A stretch of 64,000 nucleotides of DNA from Scybalousia_A sp045221575. Its GTDB lineage: Bacteria; Bacteroidota; Bacteroidia; Bacteroidales; P3. The position numbers and the translations under genes are program-made. Positions 1 to 9,322 of this stretch are shown piece by piece (the first letter of the stretch is position 1; each line of letters opens with the position of its first letter). The stretch is taken from positions 40,917 through 104,916 of the forward strand of contig JBGUWU010000018.1 of assembly GCA_045221575.1 (NCBI GenBank). Direction: 5' to 3'. The notes below the pieces were generated by a model that worked only from the letters and a program-made list of their open reading frames with translations, was not told the origin of the DNA and did not search any database.

Positions 1-1
1 T

Positions 2-1501
2 ATCAAAGAACAAAATTCTACAAAGCAAGAAATAAAAGTTGCAGTTGCTTTTGATAGCAGAAATAACAGTAAAGACTTCGCTACAATCGTTGCTAAAGTT
101 TTTGCGGGTAATGGTTTTAAAGTGTTCTTATTTGAAAATATTCACCCTACTCCTCTTTTGAGTTTTGCAGTAAGAGAGTTGCATTGCGATGCAGGAGTAA
201 TGCTAACAGCTTCTCATAATCCTAAGGAATACAACGGCTATAAAGCATATTGGAATGATGGTGCTCAGTTAGTATTCCCTCATGACGAGAACGTAATAAC
301 AAGGGTTGATGCTATAAATGATATTTCTCAAGTTATTATACAAGAGAATATGGATAACATAACCATACTTTCTGACGATTTTGACAAGATATATTTTGAA
401 AAAATCAAGACTTTATCTCTTGCAAGCAAAGGATTAGACGATTATAAAAACATAAAGATTGCCTATACTCCTTTACACGGAACAGGATTTAGAATCGTAC
501 CTGAAGCACTTAAACTTTATGGATTCAACAACATAGTTACAGAAAAACAACAAAGCATTCCTGATGGCGACTTCCCTACAACTATTTCTCCTAACCCTGA
601 AGAGAGAAAAGCATTGGAACTTGGCATCCAACTAATGGAAAAAGAAAATGCTGATATTCTTCTTGCTACTGACCCGGATGCTGATCGTGAAGCATTAACA
701 ATAAGAGATAATGAAGGTAAAATAATGATGCTTAATGGTAATCAAACAGCTACACTTTTGACTTATTATATCTTACAAAGATACTCAGAACTTGGGCTTT
801 TGAAAGGCAATGAATTTATTATAAAAACAATAGTTACTTCTGAACTGATCAAAATATTGGCAGAAGATTACAAAGTAAAATGCTACGATGTTTTGACTGG
901 CTTCAAATGGATTGCAGATAAAATACTTAATTTAGAAGGTAAAGAAAAATATATTGGCGGAGGTGAAGAAAGCTATGGTTATTTGTTAGGTGACTTTGTA
1001 AGAGATAAAGATGCAGTTTCTACTTGTTGCATCTTAGCAGAGATGTGTGCATGGGCAAAACAAAATGGCAAAACTATTTATGATATTCTTTTAGAAATAT
1101 ATCATAAATATGGTTATTATCAAGAAGGTCTTGTTTCCATAGTTCGCAAAGGCAAAACTGGTGCAGAGGAGATAGAAAAAATGATGTCTGATTTCAGAAA
1201 CAATCCTCCTAAGACTATTATTGGCAAAAAAGTTATAAAAATCAATGACATAGAACTGCAAATAAGCAAAGACTTAATCAATAACAAAGAAGAAAAACTT
1301 TCTCTACCAAAATCAAATGTCCTACAATATTATTTAGAAGACGGTAGCAAGATTTCAGTTCGTCCTTCTGGAACAGAACCAAAAATCAAATTCTATTTTG
1401 GAGTAAGGTCTGAATTTAAAACAAATGATAACTTTGCAAATCTATTAGAACAATCTCAAAACAAAATAGAACAAATAAAAAAAGAACTAAATCTTATATA
1501 A
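2..1501 (+). CDS. phosphoglucomutase/phosphomannomutase (5' end outside window)
   Basis: Alpha-D-phosphohexomutase, which interconverts hexose 1- and 6-phosphates for glycogen and envelope sugar synthesis in the cytoplasm. The reading frame is open from base 2, so the N-terminus lies left of the window and the internal ATG at 122 is not the real start. All four family signatures are visible: the phosphoserine loop TASHNPKEYNGYK, the metal-binding DPDADR, the sugar-specificity loop GGGEESYGY and the phosphate-binding RPSGTEPKIKF. The GEESYG form and the overall length resemble the PGM2-like (phosphoglucomutase/phosphopentomutase) branch more than the short bacterial ManB. It ends just before a bidirectional terminator. 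Substrate preference cannot be read from sequence. Confidence 0.93.
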   Translation: MKEQNSTKQEIKVAVAFDSRNNSKDFATIVAKVFAGNGFKVFLFENIHPTPLLSFAVRELHCDAGVMLTASHNPKEYNGYKAYWNDGAQLVFPHDENVITRVDAINDISQVIIQENMDNITILSDDFDKIYFEKIKTLSLASKGLDDYKNIKIAYTPLHGTGFRIVPEALKLYGFNNIVTEKQQSIPDGDFPTTISPNPEERKALELGIQLMEKENADILLATDPDADREALTIRDNEGKIMMLNGNQTATLLTYYILQRYSELGLLKGNEFIIKTIVTSELIKILAEDYKVKCYDVLTGFKWIADKILNLEGKEKYIGGGEESYGYLLGDFVRDKDAVSTCCILAEMCAWAKQNGKTIYDILLEIYHKYGYYQEGLVSIVRKGKTGAEEIEKMMSDFRNNPPKTIIGKKVIKINDIELQISKDLINNKEEKLSLPKSNVLQYYLEDGSKISVRPSGTEPKIKFYFGVRSEFKTNDNFANLLEQSQNKIEQIKKELNLI

Positions 1502-1542
1502 AGAAAAGGGGAACATCACTATAATCAAACTATATAAATAAA

Positions 1543-1576
1543 AACTCTTCGTTTGTAATTTTATAAACGAAGAGTT
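1543..1576. terminator. bidirectional intrinsic terminator between the mutase gene and recQ
   Basis: Perfect 12-bp stem (AACTCTTCGTTT with AAACGAAGAGTT) around a 10-base loop. It has a T run on the right and an A run on the left, so it can end both converging transcripts. Confidence 0.9.
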
Positions 1577-1604
1577 TTTTTTAAAATCAAGTTTATTGTT
1601 CTTT

Positions 1605-3827
1605 TTATTGTCCGTATTTACTGATAAAGTGAATTCTCATCAATCTAACTTCTTCTTCTGTGTATTCATCATAACCTAACTCTTCCATCACTTCTTGGAT
1701 ATCGTCCGTTTCCATATCTTTTAAACATTCAAGAATTTCTTCTTGATGATAAGGATCCACAGCATCATTGATATAATATGAAATATCTAACTTCGTTCCC
1801 GAAGAAATAATAGTTTCTATCTCTGTTAGCAGTTCTTCCATAGTTAGCCCTTTACCCCGAGCGATATCTTCTAATGCAAGTTTTTTGTCAATACTTTTGA
1901 TAATATAAACTTTTAAGCCACTTTTATTAACAAGACTTTTCACAACCATTTCTTGTGGCTTTTCTATATCATTATCTTCTACATATCTTTTAATAGTATC
2001 GCAAAATTCTTTACCATATTTTTTTGCTTTAGCCTCTCCTACTCCAACAATATTTTTCATTTCTTCTATTGTAGTAGGATATTGAATGGTCATATCACTT
2101 AAAGAACGTTCTTCAAAGATCACATAAGGCGGTAATTTTTCTTTTTGTGCTATAGAGTTTCTTATATCTTTCAAAATAGAGAACAACACGCTGTCAACAG
2201 CAGCACTTTCTCCACTTGAAGTCATTATTGCTTCTTCATCTGTGGATTCTTCGTTGTAATCATGGTCTTCTGGGACAAGTATATCATAAGGCTTTTTTAA
2301 ATAGTTATATCCTTCTTTTTGTATCTTCAAAAGGCCATAACTTTCTATGTCTTTTCTTAAGAAGCCTTCCAAAATACATTGTCTGATAACTGCTTTCCAA
2401 TGCAGTTCTTTATCATTCGCTCCTATTCCAAACCACTCTAATTTGTCATGCTTACATGTTTTGATCGCAGTAGTTTTTCTCCCCATAATTATATCCAGAA
2501 GATGAGAAGTTTTAAACATCTGCTTAACACCATAAACTAATTCAATAACAGAAATAATATCATCTTTTGAATTAACCTTAGTTTTGGGGTGAAGACAATT
2601 ATCACAATTATTGCAAGAACTCTCAGGATATTCTTCACCAAAGTATTTTAATAGATTTATTCTTCTGCAAACAGCACTTTCTGTATAAGACATTGTTGCT
2701 TCAATTAGTCCTGCTGCAACTTCTCTTTCTGGCACTGTTTTATCTACAAGAAATCTTTCTAATTTATTTATGTCTTTTTCAGAATAAAAAGCAATACATT
2801 TTCCTTCTCCTCCATCTCTTCCTGCTCGTCCTGTTTCTTGATAATAACCCTCTAAACTTCTTGGCATATCATAATGAATAACGTAACGAACATCTGGTTT
2901 ATCTATTCCCATACCAAAAGCAATGGTCGCTACAATAACATTTATTTCTTCTAAAATAAACTTATCTTGATTCAAAGCTCTTGTTGCAGCATCTAAGCCT
3001 GCATGATATGGTAGGGCTTTAACTCCATTCAAGTTAAGAACCTCAGCAACTTCTTCTACTTTTTTCCTACTTAAACAATATATTATACCACTTTTATTTG
3101 CATTATCTTTTATAAATCGTAGGATTTGCTTTATTACATCTTTTTCATCTTTCGGTTTTGGTCTTACTTCATAATAAAGATTTGGACGATTAAAAGATGC
3201 AATATAAACAGCAGCATCTGGTATTTCAAGATTCTTTATTATATCTTGTCTAACTTTATCTGTAGCAGTAGCAGTAAGAGCAACCAAAGGAACATTTTGT
3301 CCAATATTATTTGCTATTTCTCTTATTCTTCTATACTCCGGTCTAAAATCATGCCCCCACTCACTTATACAATGAGCTTCATCTATCGCATAAAAAGAAA
3401 TTTGTATTTTGGAAAAAAAATCAACATTATCTTGTTTGGTAAGGGATTCTGGAGCAACATATAATAGTTTTGTTCTCTTACTTTTTATATCATTCTTAAC
3501 AGTATCCATCTCTCGTTTGGACAAAGAAGAATTTAAAAAGTGAGCAACAGCATTATCGTTGAGCATTTGACGAATGGCATCTACTTGATTTTTCATCAAG
3601 GATATAAGAGGAGAGATAACTATTGCAGTACCATCCATAAGTAGAGCAGGCAATTGATAACATAAACTTTTACCTCCTCCTGTAGGCATAATAACCATTA
3701 CATTTCTGCCATTCAGAATATCTTTAATAACTTTCTCTTGATAACCTTTGAAATTTGTAAAGCCGAAAACTCTCTTTAGTTCAGCGTACAAATCAATCTC
3801 TCCATATTTTTTTACGTTGTCATTCAT
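1605..3827 (-). CDS. recQ: ATP-dependent DNA helicase RecQ
   Basis: 3'-5' superfamily 2 DNA helicase for recombination and replication-fork repair. Walker A MPTGGGKS is at about residues 47-54, DEAH at 149-152, then TATAT and the QETGRAGRDG motif VI. The zinc site is built from C-RRINLLKYF and CNNCDNC near residues 380-405. A winged-helix RQC region and an HRDC domain (about 545-620) follow. The last ~110 residues form a helical extension like the helix-turn-helix tail usual in Bacteroidetes RecQ. At 740 aa it is full length. Transcribed divergently from kdsD with a promoter in the short spacer. Confidence 0.96.
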   Translation of the reverse strand: MNDNVKKYGEIDLYAELKRVFGFTNFKGYQEKVIKDILNGRNVMVIMPTGGGKSLCYQLPALLMDGTAIVISPLISLMKNQVDAIRQMLNDNAVAHFLNSSLSKREMDTVKNDIKSKRTKLLYVAPESLTKQDNVDFFSKIQISFYAIDEAHCISEWGHDFRPEYRRIREIANNIGQNVPLVALTATATDKVRQDIIKNLEIPDAAVYIASFNRPNLYYEVRPKPKDEKDVIKQILRFIKDNANKSGIIYCLSRKKVEEVAEVLNLNGVKALPYHAGLDAATRALNQDKFILEEINVIVATIAFGMGIDKPDVRYVIHYDMPRSLEGYYQETGRAGRDGGEGKCIAFYSEKDINKLERFLVDKTVPEREVAAGLIEATMSYTESAVCRRINLLKYFGEEYPESSCNNCDNCLHPKTKVNSKDDIISVIELVYGVKQMFKTSHLLDIIMGRKTTAIKTCKHDKLEWFGIGANDKELHWKAVIRQCILEGFLRKDIESYGLLKIQKEGYNYLKKPYDILVPEDHDYNEESTDEEAIMTSSGESAAVDSVLFSILKDIRNSIAQKEKLPPYVIFEERSLSDMTIQYPTTIEEMKNIVGVGEAKAKKYGKEFCDTIKRYVEDNDIEKPQEMVVKSLVNKSGLKVYIIKSIDKKLALEDIARGKGLTMEELLTEIETIISSGTKLDISYYINDAVDPYHQEEILECLKDMETDDIQEVMEELGYDEYTEEEVRLMRIHFISKYGQ

Positions 3828-3849
3828 TCCTTATACCAAAAAATATTTA

Positions 3850-3857
3850 TAAATTTG
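3850..3857 (+). promoter_or_regulatory. -7 promoter box (TAAATTTG) for kdsD
   Basis: Exact match to the Bacteroidetes -7 consensus TAnnTTTG, 44 bases before the kdsD ATG. No clear -33 TTTG at the right spacing. Confidence 0.6.
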
Positions 3858-3878
3858 CAACTCCTACTTTTAGATAAA

Positions 3879-3910
3879 CAAAAGTATTAAAAATATTTAA
3901 TATGGACAAA
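3879..3910 (-). promoter_or_regulatory. promoter for recQ (-7 TACTTTTG, -33 TTTG)
   Basis: On the minus strand the -7 box TACTTTTG occupies 3886-3879. A -33 TTTG at 3910-3907 lies 20 bases upstream, inside the first codons of kdsD. The recQ and kdsD promoters therefore interleave in a 74-base spacer. Confidence 0.65.
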
Positions 3911-4876
3911 ATATTTGATATAAAAAATTTAATAAAACATACAATTGAGCAAGAAGCATCAGCTATTTCAAATCTTATAAACTATGTTACAGATGATTTC
4001 TCCAAAGCTGTTAAACTTATTTATCATTCTAAAGGAAGAGTTGTAATAACAGGTATTGGAAAAAGTGCCAACATCGCTAACAAAATAGTTTCCACCCTTA
4101 ATTCCACCGGAACTCCCGCTATCTTTATGCACGCTGCAGATGCAATTCACGGAGATTTAGGAATGATACAAAAAGAAGACGTTGTTATCTGCATTTCTAA
4201 GAGTGGTAACACACCAGAGATAAAAGTTCTTGTACCACTTATCAAAGCCACATCTTCTCCTTTGATTGCTATCGTAGGAGAAGAAGAAAGTGTTCTCGCA
4301 AAAAGTGCTGACTATGTGCTAAACTGTCATGTGAGCGAAGAAGCAGATCCAAATAATCTTGCTCCTACTTGTTCTACAACAGCACAATTAGTTATTGGCG
4401 ATGCTTTAGCTGTTGCTCTTTTAAAAATGAAAGGATTCTCAAAAGAAGATTTTGCTCGTTATCACCCAGGAGGTTCTTTAGGCAAAAGACTTTATCTTAA
4501 GGTTGCTGACATATATCCAAACAATGAAAAACCTCAAGTAAATCTTAACACGCCTCTTAATGAAGTATTAATGGAGATAACTTCTAAACGATTAGGTACT
4601 ACTGCTGTTATTGACAACGATAAAGTTGAGGGAATAATAACAGACGGCGACCTTAGAAGAATGCTAAACAAACAAGAAAACATTATTCCTCTTAATATCT
4701 TAGCTAAAGATATTATGACAAAACAACCAAAATGTATCTCTTCTGATGCTTTTGCCGTAAAGGCTTTAGAAATTATGAGAGAAAATCAAATAACTTCTCT
4801 TTTGGTTGTTGATAATGAAAATAAATATCTCGGAGTTATACATCTTCATGACCTTATCAAAGAGGGAATAATATAA
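3902..4876 (+). CDS. kdsD: arabinose-5-phosphate isomerase (KpsF/GutQ family)
   Basis: Converts ribulose 5-phosphate to arabinose 5-phosphate, the first step toward Kdo for lipopolysaccharide. The N-terminal SIS sugar-isomerase domain (about 35-180) contains GIGKSANIANKI and the loop SKSGNTPEI. Two CBS domains follow (about 205-324), the second with a typical TSLLVVDNENKYLGVIHLHDL end. Length (324 aa) is standard. No other Kdo gene is adjacent. The SIS-CBS-CBS order makes the assignment firm. Confidence 0.94.
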   Translation: MDKIFDIKNLIKHTIEQEASAISNLINYVTDDFSKAVKLIYHSKGRVVITGIGKSANIANKIVSTLNSTGTPAIFMHAADAIHGDLGMIQKEDVVICISKSGNTPEIKVLVPLIKATSSPLIAIVGEEESVLAKSADYVLNCHVSEEADPNNLAPTCSTTAQLVIGDALAVALLKMKGFSKEDFARYHPGGSLGKRLYLKVADIYPNNEKPQVNLNTPLNEVLMEITSKRLGTTAVIDNDKVEGIITDGDLRRMLNKQENIIPLNILAKDIMTKQPKCISSDAFAVKALEIMRENQITSLLVVDNENKYLGVIHLHDLIKEGII

Positions 4877-4989
4877 ATTTAATTAGAAATAAGTAACTAG
4901 AATGGTTATAGATTTTTAAACGTTATGCGTTACTGCAAGCGAAAGATCTCCGCAGTTTCTGATTACTCATTTCTAATTTCTAATTAAAT
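4877..4989. repeat. 113-bp element with 14-bp terminal inverted repeats (ATTTAATTAGAAAT)
   Basis: Starts with ATTTAATTAGAAAT (4877-4890) and ends with its exact complement (4976-4989), filling almost the whole spacer between kdsD and the GSCFA gene. The longer arm sequence AATTAGAAATTAGAAATGA recurs at 7025 and in weaker form at 23836-23856, so it looks like a dispersed intergenic repeat (MITE-like by inference). Confidence 0.65.
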
Positions 4990-4993
4990 AAAT

Positions 4994-5941
4994 ATGAATA
5001 GTTTTTTTACAGAAGTTAAAATCAATCCTTCTGACAACAAAATATCACACAAGAACAATATCCTCTTGATTGGTTCTTGTTTTACCGACGAAATAGGAGA
5101 TAAATTCCATATAAATGGTTTCAATATTTTGAAAAACCCATTTGGAATATTGTATAATCCCATGTCTATAGCCGTTTGCTTAAACAGAATTGCAAAACAA
5201 GAGTTTTTTACTGAAAAAGACTTAGTCCTTTCCAACGAATATTATTACCTTTTTTCTGCTCACGGAGATTATAGAGCCAAAACAAAAGAAGAATGTTTGA
5301 ACAAAATCAACGAAAGCATAAAACAAAGCCATGAGTTTTTAAAACAAACAGACTATATCTTTCTAACTCTTGGTACTTCTTGGACTTATTGGTATAAGCC
5401 TTTAAATTATCTTATGGGAAATTGTCATAAGATAGACAACAAATTTATAGATAGACACCTTATTACTTATAATGAATCTGCAAAAACTTTATTGGAAGCC
5501 ATACAAACAATAAAGTCTATTTTTAAAAGAGAGTATAAAATAATCCTTACTCTTTCTCCAATACGACATTGGCGAGAAGGATATAGGGATAATCTTATCA
5601 GCAAATCACATCTTGTTCTTGCAATAGAAGAAATGCAAAAAACAGACAATGTCTCTTACTTTCCTTCTTACGAAATAGTGATGGACGAACTTAGAGATTA
5701 CCGTTTTTATGCAGAAGATTTATTACATGTTAATTCTTCCGCAGTTAATTATATTTGGGAAAAGTTTTCACAAACCTATTTCACCACTCAAACACAAGAA
5801 CTAAACAAACGATTCTATAAACTTTGGACTATGCAAAACCATAGGCCATTAAATGCAGATACAGCCCTATATTCTCAACACAAAAACAAGATTGCTGAAT
5901 TAAAACAAGAACTTCTTTCCTTTACAAACCTCTCTCTTTAG
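4994..5941 (+). CDS. GSCFA domain protein
   Basis: Member of the GSCFA family (PF08885), related to SGNH/GDSL hydrolases; no biochemical role established. The family signature appears as LIGSCFTDEIGDKF near residues 24-37, followed by LTLGTSWTYWY and a C-terminal LLHVNSSAVNYIWEKF block. Length (315 aa) is normal. No signal peptide, so cytoplasmic. The start chosen is the first ATG after the repeat element. Convergent with the DUF2752 gene. Confidence 0.88.
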   Translation: MNSFFTEVKINPSDNKISHKNNILLIGSCFTDEIGDKFHINGFNILKNPFGILYNPMSIAVCLNRIAKQEFFTEKDLVLSNEYYYLFSAHGDYRAKTKEECLNKINESIKQSHEFLKQTDYIFLTLGTSWTYWYKPLNYLMGNCHKIDNKFIDRHLITYNESAKTLLEAIQTIKSIFKREYKIILTLSPIRHWREGYRDNLISKSHLVLAIEEMQKTDNVSYFPSYEIVMDELRDYRFYAEDLLHVNSSAVNYIWEKFSQTYFTTQTQELNKRFYKLWTMQNHRPLNADTALYSQHKNKIAELKQELLSFTNLSL

Positions 5942-5989
5942 CACAAGTTTTTCGATATTAAAATATTTTCTTCGCTTATTAAAGTTGTA

Positions 5990-6370
5990 CTAACTGAATT
6001 TCACGATATTAAACACCCAATTTACAATAAAAACTAAGATAATAATTATATACTCTCCCTTACTTAGTTTTTTATGTAAAATTTTGTCTGCTGTAGAGGT
6101 CTTCCAGACAACATCTTTCACCACAACAGCCATAAGAACTAAGAATGATATTACAAGGATTATGGTCAGGGGATTATAATATAAAGCATTAAGTATTTCT
6201 CCTTTTGAAAGACAAATCAAAGCCCTTGTACTCCCACAACCAACGCAAGGAATATTTGTTATTTTTTTGAATATACAAACAACAGGTATATGGCTATTTA
6301 GACATAAATACAATATTACAAATAGCAATATACCTATCATTTTACATAATCTTACAATATTTGATTGCAT
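5990..6370 (-). CDS. DUF2752 membrane protein
   Basis: Small inner-membrane protein of 126 aa with three predicted membrane segments. It carries the diagnostic PCVGCGSTRAL motif between the first and second segments (family form CPxCGxTR). Function unknown; family members usually neighbour TM2 proteins, as here: the TM2 gene lies 4 bases upstream and the two are probably co-transcribed. Confidence 0.85.
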   Translation of the reverse strand: MQSNIVRLCKMIGILLFVILYLCLNSHIPVVCIFKKITNIPCVGCGSTRALICLSKGEILNALYYNPLTIILVISFLVLMAVVVKDVVWKTSTADKILHKKLSKGEYIIIILVFIVNWVFNIVKFS

Positions 6371-6374
6371 TTAA

Positions 6375-6719
6375 TTACAACATCATTGTTGCTTCCAAGA
6401 ATTTTTTGTAATTATGTTTTTTCGTTCTTTCTTGTACAGTAAACCAATCAACAATAGTCCATATTCCACAAGCACCTCCTGTAATTAATTTAACAACACC
6501 TAAACCTGTATCACCCAACATAAATCTATCAATACCCAAACTTCCTCCTATAATAGAAATGACTAACAATAATGTAGGGCTTTGGAAATCTATTGATTGA
6601 ATAGCCATAAATTTATCATCGCTAAGTTCTTCTAACTTTTGTTTTACCATCATTAATTCTCCTGCATTGAATTTTTCTTTATTGGACATTATAAACATAT
6701 CCACTTTATTCTGCTCCAT
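6375..6719 (-). CDS. TM2 domain protein
   Basis: Protein of 114 aa with an N-terminal helical segment and a C-terminal TM2 domain: two hydrophobic helices joined by the short turn GSLGIDRFMLGDTGLGVVKL. The open frame reaches back to 6791, but the internal ATG at 6719 (MEQNKVDMF) fits the family N-terminus better and is used here. Immediately upstream of the DUF2752 gene, a pairing often seen in Bacteroidales. Function unknown. Confidence 0.82.
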   Translation of the reverse strand: MEQNKVDMFIMSNKEKFNAGELMMVKQKLEELSDDKFMAIQSIDFQSPTLLLVISIIGGSLGIDRFMLGDTGLGVVKLITGGACGIWTIVDWFTVQERTKKHNYKKFLEATMML

Positions 6720-7061
6720 AATATTGGTTTCTTTCCCGTGGTTTCTGAGAAAAGAGGTTGTTCCATATACAACCTTATTTTTTTGATACAATAAAAGCGT
6801 AAAACCACATGCGTTTTAGATTATTCTTTAGCACAACGCTTTTCACTCAATTAGTATTTTTATTATAAACGTTATTATCAACGGATTATTGCCTACGAAG
6901 GTTCTTCACCAAAGGTGAAAAATATTCAAACAATATTAAATACCTTTTAAATAATGTTTAAAAAAATAAAAGACACTAAAAACCAACTCCATTATCAAAA
7001 ACTTGTTAAACAATAATGGTATTTTAATTAGAAATTAGAAATGAAAAATTAGTAATTAACG

Positions 7062-7098
7062 AAAAGAGGAAAGAAATTTGCCAAACGGCGTTTTGTTT
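7062..7098 (+). repeat. 37-bp copy of a segment from the 12.6-kb repeat array
   Basis: AAAAGAGGAAAGAAATTTG followed by CCAAACGGCGTTTTGTT recurs at 12587-12623 with a single base change (CGG versus CGA). It begins 2 bases after the dispersed AATTAG repeat ends, so two repeat types are joined here. Confidence 0.7.
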
Positions 7099-7150
7099 AT
7101 AACATAACAACAAATTTTCTAAAAGGGTTAGTTAAAGAAAGATATTTATT

Positions 7151-7188
7151 AAAAAATCAAAACTCAACAAAATAAGTTTTGATTTTTT
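7151..7188. terminator. strong hairpin terminator downstream of the barrel gene
   Basis: Perfect 14-bp stem (AAAAAATCAAAACT and complement) with a 10-base loop and T/A runs on both sides. Likely ends the minus-strand efflux operon. Confidence 0.75.
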
Positions 7189-7320
7189 TACAATAATCAA
7201 AAGTTTTTAATTACACTGCAATAGAAGTTTAAAATTAATTATAAATATTTTCTTTACTTATAATGAGTTTGAGTATATTGTATTATATAATGGTATAATA
7301 TAAAAGTTGAATGATAGATA

Positions 7321-8487
7321 TTAAAAACTATATTTTAGTTTTATCCATATTTCTGAATTATGCTTATAAATAGCAAAAGAACCATTACTACCCCGAAAAG
7401 AATCAAAACCAACAATAGTATGTAATTGATCATTTAATGAATAATCAGCACTTAGACGATTATATATGCCTTTGTTTGTAATATCAATATAAGTAAAGTT
7501 CTGTAAGGAAATTGCGTTGTTTAGTAGTTCTTTTGAAATGCGTAACGTAGCTAATCCGGAGTTGTGATGTTTATCAAAATTTACACATCTATGGTTGTAT
7601 TGCGCTGAGAAAAACCAATCGTTACCAGCATACCAGTCTATACCTAAAAGCATATTAATAGATGTTGCTTGTGGTACTCCTTGTTTGATAGTTGTTGGTT
7701 GAGCTTCGTCTAAATATGTGGCTATCTCACTTCTTATCACAAATTGTTTTAATGGAACAGAAATATCGGTTCCAAGCATTGTCATACGTCTGTATACTCC
7801 AATATTATTACATAATACAGGCATTTTATTCCAAGTACGAAGAGCAGAAATAGAAAAATCAACTTTATTTAAAAAGTATGAAAGTCTGCTACCATACTCC
7901 ATATTTTTAAGTTTATGCTTGGGTTCAGATTCTATAGGGAGATTACCTACAGACCAAGGATTATCCATGTCTGTAGGTATTTTGAAAAAAGTATTTACAG
8001 GGATAGCGACTGCTTCAAAACACCATTTGTATCGAGAATATCTTAGACGTAATCCGTCAACAGGAATACGAATATCGTCATAATCTTGAGCCAGAAATTC
8101 TGTGTAATCCATTGGAGAAATTATATCTGTAAGTCTAAGACCATCTGCTACTCCCCATGTAATAATTTGTCGTCCAGCACGCATATCCCAGTGTTCGTTG
8201 GAATAATATACATAAGCTTCACGCATTTGTAAGCCTGTTTGGTCTTTAAGAATAGAGTTATAAATTATATTTGCTGATATAAAAGCTCCAGTATTATTTT
8301 TTTCAACATTTATCTCGCTACGCAGACGTGTTTTTGAAGACATCCAATCATTAGGCTGTTCTATTCTAAGTGCATGGTAAGTATCTATAAAACTTTTTAC
8401 ATCTACACGAAGCGAATCCTCGTTCTGTGCGATAGCAGAACGAGGAATTACATACACAAGTAGTGCAAATAAAATCATATATTTCAT
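7321..8487 (-). CDS. outer-membrane beta-barrel protein of an RND/MMPL operon
   Basis: 388 aa with a signal peptide (cleavage near SAIA-Q, about residue 20). Alternating polar/hydrophobic strands and a final aromatic residue (KLKYSF) are typical of outer-membrane barrels. The segment AGRQIITWGVADGLRLTDII resembles DUF1302-like porins that accompany MMPL exporters with LolA-like partners. Its first 4 bases overlap the stop of the upstream LolA-like gene, so the two are translationally coupled. Probably the outer-membrane arm of the export system; the cargo is unknown. Confidence 0.72.
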   Translation of the reverse strand: MKYMILFALLVYVIPRSAIAQNEDSLRVDVKSFIDTYHALRIEQPNDWMSSKTRLRSEINVEKNNTGAFISANIIYNSILKDQTGLQMREAYVYYSNEHWDMRAGRQIITWGVADGLRLTDIISPMDYTEFLAQDYDDIRIPVDGLRLRYSRYKWCFEAVAIPVNTFFKIPTDMDNPWSVGNLPIESEPKHKLKNMEYGSRLSYFLNKVDFSISALRTWNKMPVLCNNIGVYRRMTMLGTDISVPLKQFVIRSEIATYLDEAQPTTIKQGVPQATSINMLLGIDWYAGNDWFFSAQYNHRCVNFDKHHNSGLATLRISKELLNNAISLQNFTYIDITNKGIYNRLSADYSLNDQLHTIVGFDSFRGSNGSFAIYKHNSEIWIKLKYSF

Positions 8488-9260
8488 AAGCCTTTTTCTA
8501 ATTTTGTAACAGTAAAGAGTGTTTTATCAATTTTGATATTGTATTTAGGATTTTTTACAATAATGATAGTACTATGTTCTGTTTGTACGTTTTTCATTTC
8601 CATTTTGTGAATAGTCCAAAATCCTTGTATTTTTTTAATATCATTTATGGTTAATATGCGATGCAATTTGTTTAGTTTGTCATAGTATTTTACATGAATG
8701 GCTGTTAAGCAGTCCTGTCTAATCCAAGATACTTTACGACTATATATTTCATGTTTATCTATAGGTACAGATTCTACAACCCAGCATTTGTATCCATCTT
8801 TTATTTCTTCGCGTAATAGTTGGTGCTTGTCTTCATCTACATTACGTGACCCCATATCGTCATAAGTAAAATCAGTACCCATAAAGTAGTCCGTCTTAGA
8901 AGAAGAACCACTGATACGACGAGTCTTTTTCATTGCTGGTAAATATAACCATTTATCGTCTTCCTTCCCAATCTGATCATAATCAAATGTTAAAAATCCT
9001 GTTCCCTTAACATCGCTTGGATATGTAAAGAACATTATTTTCTTAGTACCCTTACTATCATCCATTGCCCATGATGTGATTTTTCGCTGACGAGTAGAAC
9101 CATTTTTTTTCTTTAATGTTAGTTCCATTTCAGCATATCTAGTGTCTCCATCGGGACGATTCTTCACTTTTTTGATAATTTCACGACCAGATATTTGTTG
9201 TGCATCGATGCTACATATTGTAATCATAATTGTAGCGATTAATAGAATAACCTTTTTCAT
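8484..9260 (-). CDS. outer-membrane lipoprotein-sorting (LolA-like) protein
   Basis: 258 aa with a signal peptide ending near CSIDA-Q. It matches the LolA-like family PF17131 that travels with MMPL transporters; the conserved core includes KKIMFFTYPSDVKGTGFL, a WLYLPAMKKTRRI strand and YFMGTDFTYDDM. Proteins of this type are thought to carry a lipid or lipoprotein in the periplasm between the RND pump and the outer membrane. It lies between the pump and barrel genes, overlapping the latter by 4 bases. Confidence 0.85.
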   Translation of the reverse strand: MKKVILLIATIMITICSIDAQQISGREIIKKVKNRPDGDTRYAEMELTLKKKNGSTRQRKITSWAMDDSKGTKKIMFFTYPSDVKGTGFLTFDYDQIGKEDDKWLYLPAMKKTRRISGSSSKTDYFMGTDFTYDDMGSRNVDEDKHQLLREEIKDGYKCWVVESVPIDKHEIYSRKVSWIRQDCLTAIHVKYYDKLNKLHRILTINDIKKIQGFWTIHKMEMKNVQTEHSTIIIVKNPKYNIKIDKTLFTVTKLEKGL

Positions 9261-9322
9261 TTTTTTAACTATTATTAATTAGACTTTTATTTATTTGTTT
9301 TTATCAATTACATAGAGGATAT

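Larger units (their letters stand above)
6720..7320. other. non-coding spacer with repeats and a terminator
   Basis: Six hundred bases without a convincing gene. It holds a copy of the dispersed AATTAGAAATTAG repeat (7023-7060), a near-identical copy of part of the 21-base-period array found at 12.6 kb (7062-7098), a strong terminator (7151-7188) and otherwise AT-rich sequence. Confidence 0.7.
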
